A DNA stretch of 22,790 nt from DASWJQ01 sp964517315 (GCA_964517315.1 CAZFCJ010000059.1:1-22790); one strand, 5' to 3'; positions 1-8,296 are shown, counted from the stretch's first letter. A program made the numbers and translations. Notes: generated from the letters alone by a model not told the origin.

Positions 1-808
1 CAAGTCGAGTGGTTCTCTCGGGAGTCCGATCGTGCAGGCTGCCGAACCCGACGTAGACGGGGGCCGGTCCGGCCTCAATGAACCTTTCGAGGCCTGGGGG
101 TGGCTCCCAGTTCTGCTCCTCGTAGAAGAGAAACCCCGTCATCCGCTGATGGTCGGCCCAGTCCTGCGGGCGGGGCAGCACATGGCGGCTCACGAGGGTG
201 ATCGACGGTGTCCGATCGAGAAGATCCGAATAATCGCCCGGCGTCCACGGCGGGAAATTCAGATCCGCCGTGCGCAGTTTGTTGGTCACGCGGACGTAGG
301 TCCACCAGTGGAAGAAGCGGGCTGCTCGATAACTCGCCAAGTTGTAGGTTTCACGCAACGGAGCCCAGTCCGGCAGCGGAGGCCAGGTGCAGATGGGGAC
401 CTCGCGGGTTTGGATGCGGGGCTGCATCGCCATCCAGATCAGTCCAAGGGAGCGGGACTCCGCGATGGAGGCGGCCATTCCCAACAGCCAATGATTGACG
501 ATGAAGGCCTCGGTATCGTGAGCCAAGGAAAGCATGCTGCGTCCCGCTCGGAGCAACTCCGGTGCCACCTCTCGGCGGATGGCCAGCGCGATTCTGGCGG
601 GGCTAGTCTCGGTCGACACGCGCCGAGTCAGATGAAATTTGTCCACGGGCAGGTGGGCCACCTCCAATCCAACGTCATCGACTGAGCTCCCGAAATCCTC
701 GGTGACGATCAGCCGCACGCGGTGACCGTGGTCCCGCAGCGCTCGGCCCAGGGCGATCCCAGGTCGCACATCACCCCAAGTCCCATAGGCCACAACCGAT
801 AGGTGCAC
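1..808 (-). CDS. YjiC-like family 1 glycosyltransferase (3' end outside window)
   Basis: The 269 visible codons encode the N-terminal part of a GT-B glycosyltransferase of the YjiC/UDP-glucuronosyltransferase type. These enzymes move a sugar from a nucleotide donor to a lipid, sterol or polyketide acceptor. The first residues form a Rossmann strand and loop (VVAYGTWGDVRPGIALGRAL) followed by GHRVRLIV, typical of the GT28-like N-terminal domain. Near the window edge, PVYVGFGSL matches the strand that opens the donor-binding domain. The donor-site C-terminal half is not in the window. The GTG start at 808 shares one base with the TAG stop of the upstream MFS gene, so the two are probably co-transcribed and translationally coupled. 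That suggests, but does not prove, that the exporter handles a glycosylated product. Acceptor and donor cannot be told from this sequence. Confidence 0.85.
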   Translation of the reverse strand, partial: MHLSVVAYGTWGDVRPGIALGRALRDHGHRVRLIVTEDFGSSVDDVGLEVAHLPVDKFHLTRRVSTETSPARIALAIRREVAPELLRAGRSMLSLAHDTEAFIVNHWLLGMAASIAESRSLGLIWMAMQPRIQTREVPICTWPPLPDWAPLRETYNLASYRAARFFHWWTYVRVTNKLRTADLNFPPWTPGDYSDLLDRTPSITLVSRHVLPRPQDWADHQRMTGFLFYEEQNWEPPPGLERFIEAGPAPVYVGFGSLHDRTPERTTRL

Positions 809-2085
809 TAGACGCGCTCTCGCCGGACCGGCTCTGTGATTTCAGTTCGGGGTTGTTCCCGAAGGCGCCACATCCCACGCCGGGCTCCGGCCAGCAAAAT
901 AAGCCCCAACACGAAGCTTCCGACTCCGAGCAGAGTGCCTTGAAGGCTGAGATCCAGCAGATACCCCATCACGATCTGTGAGATCGGCGAGAGCCCGATT
1001 GTGGTAAAGAAGACCACGGCCATGATCCGTCCGTGCATCCTCTTTGGCGTCCGGCGCTGCAGCCAACTGAGCATGTAAATAAACACGTAGCCGAATCCGA
1101 TGCCCATCAGGAGGATGACCCCGAGGATGGTTGCAATAGCGGGGGTGAATGAGAGAACGATCAGCCCGGCCGGGACAGCAGAGAACCATCCCAGCATGAC
1201 CAACCCTGAGATCGCTTTCGGCGGCCTTGGGAATACCTTCACGCCGACCATGCCCAGGACCATCCCCGCGCCGAAAGCGGAGGTCATGTTGCCGAAATCC
1301 CGCACACCCCCCGCGGCCTCCGCCAGCAGCGGAAATCCAACCCGAATGGTCCCGGTCAGAACCAGCCCGAGCACCGACATCAAGCCGAACAAGTACTTCA
1401 GCTGCGCATCCGTCCCGATATATTCAAACACCCTTCCGACAGCCCTGATCAGAGGCTCGTCCGTCCCATCGTCCACTCCCAAGGCCTCCGACGGCCGGAT
1501 CGCCCAGAAAAACGAAATGCCGACCAGGAAGGTCGCCGCGTCGACGAGAAACGCCAGTCCGAGTCCCCTCAGCGGCGGCCCGCCGACCGTACCAGCCGCC
1601 GCGGCCGAGATCAGCAAGCCAGCCAGCGCCGGCCCCACCACCGCGCTCGCCAGATTCGCACCTTGAACGTAGATGTTCCCCCCTTCAAGTTCGTGATCGG
1701 CGGCGATTCGGGGCAGCATCGTGTTGAACGCTGGCAGCCCAAAGGCGTCGATCAATCCAGTGGCGAACGCGACGGCGAAGAGAAACCAGAGCTGGGCAAA
1801 GGGGATCATGATGACCAGGCCCAGCAGGCCCATCAGCAGCGCCTGCAGTCCGTTGGAGCCGATTAAGAGCCATTTGGGCGAGTAACGGTCCGTCACCGCG
1901 CCGCCCAGCAGCATGAACGCCGCCCTGGGGATCCCGGCCACCGCCAGCACGGCCCCGGCGACCAGCGCCCGTCCGCTGATCTCCAGCGCCAGCCAGGGCA
2001 TCGCGATCAGGTAAAACTGGTCACCGACGGCTGATAAGAACTGGCCGACCACCAGCAGTCTCAGATTCCTGTTCGACAGCATCAT
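808..2085 (-). CDS. MFS exporter, EntS/MFS_3-like, 12 membrane segments
   Basis: This 425-residue hydrophobic protein has about twelve membrane segments and starts MMLSNRNLRLLVVGQFLSAVGDQ, as in the MFS_3 (enterobactin-exporter-like) group. The loop between segments 2 and 3 carries GGAVTDRYSPKWLL, the usual MFS G-x3-D-R-x-G/S-RR/K signature region. A matching loop in the second half reads LQRRTPKRMHGRIMAV. Such proteins are proton-driven efflux carriers for small molecules. Two ATG codons stand in tandem. A GGAG lies 2 nt before the first and 5 nt before the second, so the second (2082) may be the real start. The gene heads a two-gene unit with the glycosyltransferase, its stop overlapping that gene's start by 1 nt. 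The substrate is unknown; a glycosylated lipid or antibiotic-like compound is a guess from the neighbour. Confidence 0.9.
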   Translation of the reverse strand: MMLSNRNLRLLVVGQFLSAVGDQFYLIAMPWLALEISGRALVAGAVLAVAGIPRAAFMLLGGAVTDRYSPKWLLIGSNGLQALLMGLLGLVIMIPFAQLWFLFAVAFATGLIDAFGLPAFNTMLPRIAADHELEGGNIYVQGANLASAVVGPALAGLLISAAAAGTVGGPPLRGLGLAFLVDAATFLVGISFFWAIRPSEALGVDDGTDEPLIRAVGRVFEYIGTDAQLKYLFGLMSVLGLVLTGTIRVGFPLLAEAAGGVRDFGNMTSAFGAGMVLGMVGVKVFPRPPKAISGLVMLGWFSAVPAGLIVLSFTPAIATILGVILLMGIGFGYVFIYMLSWLQRRTPKRMHGRIMAVVFFTTIGLSPISQIVMGYLLDLSLQGTLLGVGSFVLGLILLAGARRGMWRLREQPRTEITEPVRRERV

Positions 2086-2775
2086 CGCTCCGGAGAGATG
2101 CTCCTAGCGGAACACCCCGATTCATCGAAAACCCGACGGTGTCGGTTCATTATGCCGCATTCCATTGGGCCACCATCGTTCATCTGGCTCCCAGGCCGGT
2201 TTACGCTCAACCGACCCCATGTCCTGCTCGGAGGCCGTTGGTCTCCTGTTCAGGTGAATGTAAGTGATCGAACGCCCCAGCGCGCTCAGGGTTCGGCCGA
2301 TGCTCCGCTGGGGTCCGACAGAAGGCCCGGGGGGTTGCAAAAGGAAAACCGACGCGCTGAACCACGCCCTATTATCCGGGGAAGCTACATGGGTGACAAC
2401 ACCTCATCGACCGACTAACAGCGCGCGGGACGATGTTCGCAATGTAAACCAAGCCCCGTCAGACCGACAGGTGCGGATTTCAAGGAACGGCAGTCGCGAT
2501 GCTATACTGTGCGAAACGGCAGTCTAATCGCTCGGCCCGGACCCCTTGGTGGCCTTATCGATCCGACGCCACCGTCCCAACACCGCACCCATCACCCGGA
2601 GATTGCCCCCGTCTGGCCCAAGAAGATCAGCGCCGATTCGCTCGGGACGATCTGCCGTGAGACGCGGTGGGTCTGCCCGAGCTCGTAGGAGGCCGTCGAT
2701 CCGCGCGGAGCGAGAAGGCAAGATCGCCGCGCCGCTCGCCCCGCGCTCATCAAGGCGTGTACTTGGGAGGCAGTT
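2086..2775. other. 690-nt divergent intergenic region
   Basis: No convincing gene is seen. Short open frames here lack ribosome sites and protein-like composition. The region holds the start signals of two divergent units. On the minus strand, CATAAT (2154-2149) could be a -10 box for the MFS gene, with an inverted repeat CCGAC-ggt-GTCGG (2133-2145) just downstream of it. On the plus strand there is a possible kinase promoter at 2479-2508. Two hairpins lie in the middle: GGAGGCC-gtt-GGTCTCC (2230-2246) and CCCCAGCG (2275-2282) pairing with CGCTGGGG (2306-2313). Their role is unknown. Confidence 0.6.
2479..2508 (+). promoter_or_regulatory. Possible sigma70-type promoter for the kinase gene
   Basis: TATACT (2503-2508) is a 5-of-6 match to the -10 consensus, and TTCAAG (2479-2484) lies 18 nt upstream as a weak -35. 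It would give a leader of roughly 260 nt before the kinase start at 2776. The -35 is poor, so this is only a candidate. Confidence 0.35.
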
Positions 2776-4692
2776 ATGATCGGCAAGACGCTTGGCAGCT
2801 ACCGGGTGATCGAACAAATCGGCATGGGCGGTATGGCCAATGTGTACAAGGCCTACGACCCCAACACCGACCGTTACGTTGCCCTCAAGGTCCTGCCGGA
2901 GCGTCTGTCGGCCGACCCGGACTTCCGCAAGCGCTTCCGCCGGGAAGCCAAGGCGATCGCCAAGCTTGAACACTTGCACATCCTGCCAATTTTCGCTTAC
3001 GGCGAAGAGGACGACTTCGCGTACCTCGTGATGCGCTATATAGAAACGGGTACACTCTCCGAGCGCGTTGAACGCGGCCCGCTATCGCTCGACGCCGCCG
3101 ATCGGCTCTTGGGCCAGATCGCCAGCGCCCTGGACTACGCGCACGAGCGCGGAATCCTCCACCGGGACGTCAAGCCCTCGAACGTGCTGCTCGATGAGCA
3201 CGGCAACAGCTACCTGACCGATTTCGGGATCGCCAAGATCGTCGAGGCCACGATCGACCTGACGGGCGACTCGATCCTGGGCACCCCCAAGTACATGAGC
3301 CCCGAACAATGCCGGGGCGAGAAGAACCTGACGCCCGCAACGGACATTTACTCGCTCGGCATCGTCCTGTTTGAGATGCTCACCGGCCGGCCTCCGTTTG
3401 AAGCGGAGACCCCGATCGCGGTGATCCACATGCAGCTGCACGAGCCGCTGCCGCTGCCGCGCTCCTTGCGTCCCGATTTGCCCGAAGAGGTCGAAAAAGT
3501 CATCCTAAAGGCCCTGGCCAAGGAGCCGGAGCAGCGCTACGAATCGGCCCAACGGATGGCAGAGGCGTTCCAAAAGGCCGTACAACGCCATACCCCAACG
3601 TTCGCCGAAAGACCGGCACCGGAAGAGATCGATCCGGGAGCCACGATCGTCGAGGCGACCGAAGCCGGCGCCTCAGCGCCTCCACAGGAGATGGCGGCGG
3701 AACCCGAGCAGCTTGGGCCGACGGTCCCTGCGGCTGACGCCGAGCCGCAGCCGTCGAGGGGAATTCCCCGCTGGGCCTGGTGGGCCGCCGGAGCGGCAGG
3801 CATCCTGGTCCTCGCCGCGGCCGCTTTCGCGGCGACGACGGTCCTAGACCTGCAGTTCCGACCTGCCACGCAGGCCGCACCGATCGTCGCGGAGCAGCCG
3901 ACGGAAGCCCCCGCCGCGGCCGCCGCGCCCACCGAAGCGGAGGGGCCGACGCTCTCCCCCACGCCCAACGCCAGGGTTGAAGCGGCGATGGCCGACCCAT
4001 GGGGGCCCGTGGCGGTGCCGCCGGACGGCGCCGTTACAATCGGCTTAGCCCTGGCTTTTGAGGCCGCAGAACCAGCCGGAGAGATCGCGTTTGACCAGGA
4101 GCGGGCGGCTTTGTTAGCTGTGGACGAGTTCGGTCCCATCTCAGGCTTTCAAGTTGAGGTCACGCCGGTGAACAGCGGCTGCTCAGCCGATGGCGGGGAG
4201 GCGGTTGCCGACAGCCTGCTCCGTGAAGGCGACGTAGTCGGCGTCATTGGAACGACGTGCTCCTCGTCGCTGGAAACGGCGATGAGGCGCTTCAACGAGG
4301 CGCACATCGTCTTTATCTCCCCCTCGTCTACCGCTGACCACTTACGAAACGCCGGGCTGCCGACCTTTCACCGTGTGGCCCTCCGCAGCAGCGTTAACCC
4401 GAGCGGAGATGGCCCGGTGGCCGACCCTGCATCGCCGGAGTACCAAGCCTTCGCCAGTCGATTCGAAGCTGCTTACGGCACCGAGTGCTGCCAGGCATTC
4501 GCCGCCGAAGCCTACGACGCGATGGGCGTCCTGCTGAGCTCGATCGATACCGTGGCCGTGGTGAACGAAGGTGGCGACTTGATCATCCCCCGCCGAGACT
4601 TGGCCAGAGCGGTACGCGGCACCGAAGGCTTCGTGGGCGCGTCGGGCATGATCAGCTTCGACGACCTCGGCGATCGTGTCTATCAACCGTAG
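2776..4692 (+). CDS. Ser/Thr protein kinase with one membrane segment and LivJ-like sensor domain
   Basis: A 638-residue transmembrane Hanks-type (PknB-like) kinase. The N-terminal kinase domain (about 1-270) has every key element: glycine loop GMGGMANVY (16-24), Lys38 in VALKVL, Glu57, catalytic HRDVKPSN (129-136, Asp131), DFG (149-151) and SPEQ (174-177). It should therefore be active. A Pro/Ala-rich linker leads to one membrane helix (about 333-356), placing the C-terminus outside the membrane. After a second low-complexity linker, residues about 420-638 resemble a type I periplasmic binding protein (LivJ/Peripla_BP_6): ITIGLALAFE, GVIGTTCSSS and AFAAEAYDAMGVL. The usual middle portion of that fold appears to be missing. 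The ATG has GGGAGG 5 nt upstream. The gene likely phosphorylates cytoplasmic targets in response to an extracellular ligand; ligand and targets are unknown. Homology seems to run slightly past the TAG stop. Confidence 0.92.
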   Translation: MIGKTLGSYRVIEQIGMGGMANVYKAYDPNTDRYVALKVLPERLSADPDFRKRFRREAKAIAKLEHLHILPIFAYGEEDDFAYLVMRYIETGTLSERVERGPLSLDAADRLLGQIASALDYAHERGILHRDVKPSNVLLDEHGNSYLTDFGIAKIVEATIDLTGDSILGTPKYMSPEQCRGEKNLTPATDIYSLGIVLFEMLTGRPPFEAETPIAVIHMQLHEPLPLPRSLRPDLPEEVEKVILKALAKEPEQRYESAQRMAEAFQKAVQRHTPTFAERPAPEEIDPGATIVEATEAGASAPPQEMAAEPEQLGPTVPAADAEPQPSRGIPRWAWWAAGAAGILVLAAAAFAATTVLDLQFRPATQAAPIVAEQPTEAPAAAAAPTEAEGPTLSPTPNARVEAAMADPWGPVAVPPDGAVTIGLALAFEAAEPAGEIAFDQERAALLAVDEFGPISGFQVEVTPVNSGCSADGGEAVADSLLREGDVVGVIGTTCSSSLETAMRRFNEAHIVFISPSSTADHLRNAGLPTFHRVALRSSVNPSGDGPVADPASPEYQAFASRFEAAYGTECCQAFAAEAYDAMGVLLSSIDTVAVVNEGGDLIIPRRDLARAVRGTEGFVGASGMISFDDLGDRVYQP

Positions 4693-4814
4693 ATCGAGGC
4701 GGTCGACACCGGCGCCACGAAGAAGACGACTCCGAACGAGACGACAAGAACACTCGTCGCCACCAACACAATTCTAAACGTCACCTCATTACCTGAGGCT
4801 GATCAAGTATCGGT

Positions 4815-5323
4815 CTACGGTCCCTCGCGGTGGGCTTCCACGATGTGCTTCAGCCTGGCCAGATTGGCATCGACCTCCCGGACAATCCCCTCGGCAGCCG
4901 ACTCGCTGGCGATGTTCTCGGACAGCCTGTGCTGCGGCATGTACCGATACCATTTAGTCAGCTCGGTAGCCCTCCATCGTCCGGTTCCAGCATAATTATG
5001 CCTTCGGCCTTCAACCCGTGGCCGCCACAGTCCACGAGGGCGGGGGCCTTCCAAGCGAGTCGACGGCTGCGCTCCACGGCCATGATTTCCGCCTCCGTAT
5101 ACCCCTGGTAACGAACGATCTTCCACATAAGCGGCAGCATCAGGTTGCGGACGATCCAGGGCGCCTTGTCCGGCGGACGCTCCTTCGTTCGAAAGACGGT
5201 GCGCCCGGTTATCGGCCCGTCGGTGATTTTCTCGGTCTCGGTAGGATGGTGGTTCCATTCCGCGTGCTGGGGAAAGTCACTCACGTATTCGTACACGTGG
5301 GACTAGGAAACCACGGAGATCAT
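4815..5323 (-). pseudogene. SRPBCC (polyketide cyclase-like) gene with early stop and -1 frameshift
   Basis: Two overlapping frames together make one START/SRPBCC-fold protein. The first, from GTG 5296 to TGA 4958, gives MYEYVSDFPQHAEWNHH, the usual helix 1 of the family, and runs to IIMLEPDDGG. The second continues at once with ATELTKWYRYMP and ends with REVDANLARLKHIVEAH, the normal C-terminal helix. The join is at GGG (4972-4970); one extra G there would restore a continuous frame. At the front, an in-frame ATG (5323-5321) followed by ISVVS is cut off by TAG (5305-5303), and the first strand looks shortened. Such proteins bind hydrophobic ligands. Two separate lesions argue for a decaying gene, although a sequencing error could account for the G run. 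If made at all, the product from GTG 5296 would be a 112-residue fragment. Confidence 0.75.
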
Positions 5324-5350
5324 GGAGCGATCCGGCCGCGTTTTCCCTCA

Positions 5351-5405
5351 GAAACGAAGAAAGGATAGCCGCCCGATCAGGGCTTCTATCCTTGGCTTTC
5401 GTTTC
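5351..5405 (-). terminator. Intrinsic terminator of tRNA-Asp
   Basis: Read on the minus strand just after the tRNA, AAGGATAG pairs with CTATCCTT, with an inner GCCC/GGGC stem, followed by the T-rich run TTTCTTCGTTT. Outer arms (GAAACGAA at 5351-5358 against TTCGTTTC at 5398-5405) extend the fold into a nearly 55-nt inverted repeat. It lies between the tRNA and the SRPBCC remnant and should stop tRNA transcription. Confidence 0.75.
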
Positions 5406-5408
5406 CTG

Positions 5409-5482
5409 CGGGGATGACGGGATTTGAACCCGCGATCTCTGCCTTGACAGGGCAGCGTGTTAGGCCACTACACCACACCCCC
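5409..5482 (-). tRNA. tRNA-Asp (anticodon GTC)
   Basis: The 74-nt cloverleaf is complete. The acceptor stem GGGGGTG pairs with CATCCCC with one G-U, the D arm is GTGT-AGTGGCCTA-ACAC, and the anticodon stem is CTGCC/GGCAG. The loop CTGTCAA gives anticodon GTC. The T arm is GCGGG-TTCAAAT-CCCGT. The discriminator base is G73, an identity element of tRNA-Asp. The 3' CCA is not encoded, since GCAGG follows, so it must be added after transcription. The gene has its own promoter a few bases upstream and a terminator directly after it, so it is transcribed alone. Confidence 0.96.
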
Positions 5483-5493
5483 GGGCGACCCGG

Positions 5494-5522
5494 AGTCTAC
5501 CACAGTCGGAATCCGGCAACAA
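5494..5522 (-). promoter_or_regulatory. Likely promoter of tRNA-Asp
   Basis: On the minus strand TTGTTG (5522-5517) and TAGACT (5499-5494) are separated by exactly 17 nt. The -10 box ends 11 nt before the tRNA 5' end, leaving a leader of only a few bases, which suits a single tRNA gene. The -35 match is weak. Confidence 0.5.
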
Positions 5523-5567
5523 GCGCTGATCCAGAATTGAACTCTGCGCATCGCAAAGCTTTGACGT

Positions 5568-5966
5568 TCATCCCGGTGCTTCGGGCCCTTCCTCACCAGT
5601 CCCAAGCCAGGCTGCGTACTCGCTTGGCAGCTCCTCGACCATGTCGGAGTACTCGCCTTCGCTCAGTGCTCCGTGGAGCGCATCCACCACCGCTTTCGAA
5701 TACGATTGGACCTCCACCAGGTTCAGATCGGCCCGAGCGGACACGCGGTTGAAGAACTCATCGAGCGAAATGATCTCCCTCGCATCACTACGCTGGAACG
5801 GTTCTTTGAGTTCACCACCCAGCTGGGCGGCGATGTCATGTCGGGCCGCGGGCTTCAATCGGCCGGACAGGGTCCACAGAACCGTTTCAACGATCCCCTC
5901 GACCCTCTCGCGATCCTCCATCGCCAACGCCTCTTGGACCGCATCGATAAACTCCTCGTATTGCAT
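5568..5966 (-). CDS. DUF2267 domain protein
   Basis: This 132-residue soluble helical protein matches the DUF2267 pattern. It begins MQYEEFIDAVQEAL, then has an ETVLWTLSGRLKPAARHDIAAQL segment, a second half with SLDEFFNRVSARADL, and ends near DMVEELPSEYAAWLG. The family consists of two related helical repeats and has no established function; some members sit near stress genes. The start is ATG 5966 because GGAGGT lies 6 nt upstream. A longer frame to 6041 has no ribosome site and adds 25 residues unlike the family. The gene stands alone, transcribed away from the TPR gene. TAGAAT in the 271-nt gap could serve as its -10 box but has no good -35. Confidence 0.85.
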   Translation of the reverse strand: MQYEEFIDAVQEALAMEDRERVEGIVETVLWTLSGRLKPAARHDIAAQLGGELKEPFQRSDAREIISLDEFFNRVSARADLNLVEVQSYSKAVVDALHGALSEGEYSDMVEELPSEYAAWLGTGEEGPEAPG

Positions 5967-5972
5967 TCCACC

Positions 5973-5978
5973 ACCTCC
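5973..5978 (-). promoter_or_regulatory. Ribosome binding site that fixes the DUF2267 start
   Basis: GGAGGT, 6 nt before ATG 5966, is a near-perfect anti-16S match. It selects this ATG over the upstream in-frame ATG at 6041. Confidence 0.8.
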
Positions 5979-6237
5979 ATCGTGAACTCGGCATCTCATG
6001 CGGCGTAGATATGGAACACAAAACTTCGATATTCTATCCACCTTTTAAAAAGCTTAACCCCCGGCCCTCCGAGCAAGATTAACCCCATCGGATCCCTTTC
6101 GTCTCGGCCGCGGTCGGAGTATCCTTATGTCACGGGGACATCCTGGGCGAGAACGCTGGTCGCTCTGTCACTAGAGCGCACGCTGGCCCCGGGGTCGGAG
6201 AGAGGATCCGGAGCATCCACATTCTTCAGAAAAAGCC

Positions 6238-8013
6238 GTGAAACAACAGACCTTCCTGTCGCTGGAACGCGCCGGGCTGATCCGGGTGGCTACGGGGGCG
6301 GCCGAGGTCGACTACACGATCCATCACTCCCTCATCCAGGAAGTCGCCTATCGTTCGCTGCTGCGTGAAGAACGCCGCAGCCTGCACCTCACCGTCGCCG
6401 AGGTTTTGGAGCGTATCTTCTCCGGCAGACGGGAAAAGGTCTCCTCGGAGCTCGCCGAACACTTCTGGCAAGCGGAGGATTACGAGCGCGCCTTCCATTA
6501 TCACCTGATGGCCGGCGATCAAGCCATGCGGGTTTACGCTCATGAAGAGGCCTTGAATCATTACGACCGGGCGCTCGAAGCGGCCGATCAAGACCGCCTG
6601 GAGGACGAGCAATGGGGGGCCTACCTGAGCCGCGGTCGAGCTCTCGAATTGAGCGGCAACCACCCCCAAGCCCTCGAGAACTATGAAGAGATGGAGCTGA
6701 AAGCGCAGCAGGCAGGGCGCGAAAATCAGGAGCTGCGAGCCAGACTTCAGACCGCGGTGCTCTACTGCACGCCTTCCCCCGTAATGGATCCGGGCACAGG
6801 TATTCAGATCGCCCGCCAGACGCTCGAACGCGCGCGCGAGCTCAACGACGTCGAAGCCGAAGCTCGGTCAGAGTGGCTCCATTTGCTCGTGTTCCAGTTC
6901 ACGCTCGATCGCATTGAGGAAGCCACGGCCGCCGGCGAGCGCGCCCTCACCTTGACCGAAGGAGAGCAGCTCTCGGAGCTCAGGGGTTACATTTTGAATG
7001 ACCTGGGCTCGGCCTACAGCATGATGGGGCATGTCCGCCGATCGGGCGAAGTGTTGGACGAGGCGCGTAAATTAATGGAAGTCCTGGACAACATGCCCAT
7101 GCTGGCGAATGTGCTCGCCAACCAAATGATTCATCACGCCATCGCGGGCGAATTTGACCGGGCCCTCGAGCTTTCGGATGAAGGCTATGAGATCTCGGAG
7201 AAAATTGGGAACCTGTGGGGCCAGGCGTGCAGCTTGATGTACATCGACCTTGTCCACGCGGAGCTCGGCGACTTCAAGAGCGCACTGGAAGCCGGAGCCC
7301 AATGTATCCGCATCGGGGGTGCATCCGGATTCGCGGTGCCCTCCCTGGTGGCCAATGCAACCCAAGCATGGATCAAGACGCAGCTTGGCATGCTCGAGGA
7401 AGCCTCGGCCCACGTGCAAGAGGATGCGATCGAGACCACGGGTCTGCTAGGTACGATCGCCGGAATCTCCCTCTCTGTGCTGGCACTTACCCGACTCAAT
7501 GCTGACGATCTGGAAGGTGCAAAGCGGACGCTCCGCAAGGCGAACGAAACCATCCCTCCGGAGCCCGACAGCATTCTCCACCCGGCGGTGTTGTTTACCC
7601 GCTTCGCAGAAGCATCCCTTTTTGGAGCCATCGGGAATTTCGCCGAGCTGCATCAGATCGCATCCGGCACGCTCGAGGAAATGAAACAACACGAGTTCAG
7701 ACTTCTGCGGTCGGACTTTCTGGTCCTACAGGCACAGGCGTACATTCGGGACGAGAAGCCGGGGCAGGCCATGGAGTGCCTGGAAGAGGGAATCGCCTTT
7801 GCAGAGGAGATCCATTCGGTCCGCACACTGTGGAAGCTCCTTGCACATCGAGCCCGAGTGCTCGCTGCGCAGGGCGAAGAAAAATTGGCCGCCAAGGAGC
7901 GCACACGCGCTCGCTCGATTGTGGACCAAATCGCCGAGGGTATCGCCCCACTCGGTCTGGATAAAACCTTCTTGAGCCAGCCGGCGGTCCAGGAAGTGGG
8001 CCGGGCGCCATAG
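6238..8013 (+). CDS. TPR protein, apparent C-terminal half of a cyclase/AAA-ATPase-type regulator
   Basis: A 591-residue helical protein made largely of tetratricopeptide-like repeats. Its first 100 residues (SLERAGLIRV, YTIHHSLIQEVAYRSLLREERRSLH, AEHFWQAEDYERAFHYHLMAGDQA, HEEALNHYDRAL) match the junction after the ATPase and winged-helix part of large adenylate-cyclase/AAA/TPR regulators, where the FrHaLiqEvaY motif follows the NTPase. Here nothing precedes it. An in-frame TAG (6172-6174) lies shortly upstream, no nucleotide-binding or cyclase domain is encoded in the gap, and GTG 6238 has no visible ribosome site. It therefore looks like the surviving tail of a longer gene. The repeat region is long and uninterrupted, so the remnant could still be made as a scaffold protein. 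An independent small TPR protein is the alternative. The neighbours give no hint of a partner. Confidence 0.75.
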   Translation: MKQQTFLSLERAGLIRVATGAAEVDYTIHHSLIQEVAYRSLLREERRSLHLTVAEVLERIFSGRREKVSSELAEHFWQAEDYERAFHYHLMAGDQAMRVYAHEEALNHYDRALEAADQDRLEDEQWGAYLSRGRALELSGNHPQALENYEEMELKAQQAGRENQELRARLQTAVLYCTPSPVMDPGTGIQIARQTLERARELNDVEAEARSEWLHLLVFQFTLDRIEEATAAGERALTLTEGEQLSELRGYILNDLGSAYSMMGHVRRSGEVLDEARKLMEVLDNMPMLANVLANQMIHHAIAGEFDRALELSDEGYEISEKIGNLWGQACSLMYIDLVHAELGDFKSALEAGAQCIRIGGASGFAVPSLVANATQAWIKTQLGMLEEASAHVQEDAIETTGLLGTIAGISLSVLALTRLNADDLEGAKRTLRKANETIPPEPDSILHPAVLFTRFAEASLFGAIGNFAELHQIASGTLEEMKQHEFRLLRSDFLVLQAQAYIRDEKPGQAMECLEEGIAFAEEIHSVRTLWKLLAHRARVLAAQGEEKLAAKERTRARSIVDQIAEGIAPLGLDKTFLSQPAVQEVGRAP

Positions 8014-8266
8014 GCGAATCCTTTGGCGCTCTCGCGCCCTCGGCCAGGGTGCACCGCGCTTCCGCTGGCATGACGCTGACCGGCGAGGTCCACAGAAAAT
8101 GCACCTGGCTGGCTGCCCACCGACCAATTGCGCCGTTGGATAGGAAAGGGGCCCGCGCGTCGCCCGGTCCCGGCCCTGCCTGGGCTTCGGGTTCAACGTC
8201 TCCCCAATCTGTGAATCCCAAACGCTAGGATCGAGCGCCTGGGCCAGCTCGGTCGCCCCTCGGCAG

Positions 8267-8296
8267 TGGCGGGTCTCGCAAGGAGGAGACCCGCCA
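8267..8296 (+). terminator. Strong hairpin, possible terminator after the TPR gene
   Basis: TGGCGGGTCTC (8267-8277) pairs perfectly with GAGACCCGCCA (8286-8296) around an 8-nt loop. It is followed by ATTTA rather than a T run, so it is a poor intrinsic terminator. It could instead be an RNA stabiliser or processing site. Confidence 0.4.

Noticed and set aside
32..685. Plus-strand frame of 217 codons at the left edge
   Set aside because: The minus strand encodes a recognisable glycosyltransferase over the same bases.
4784..4798. CCTCA-N5-TGAGG hairpin after the kinase gene as terminator
   Set aside because: It has only five base pairs and no T tract on the plus strand.
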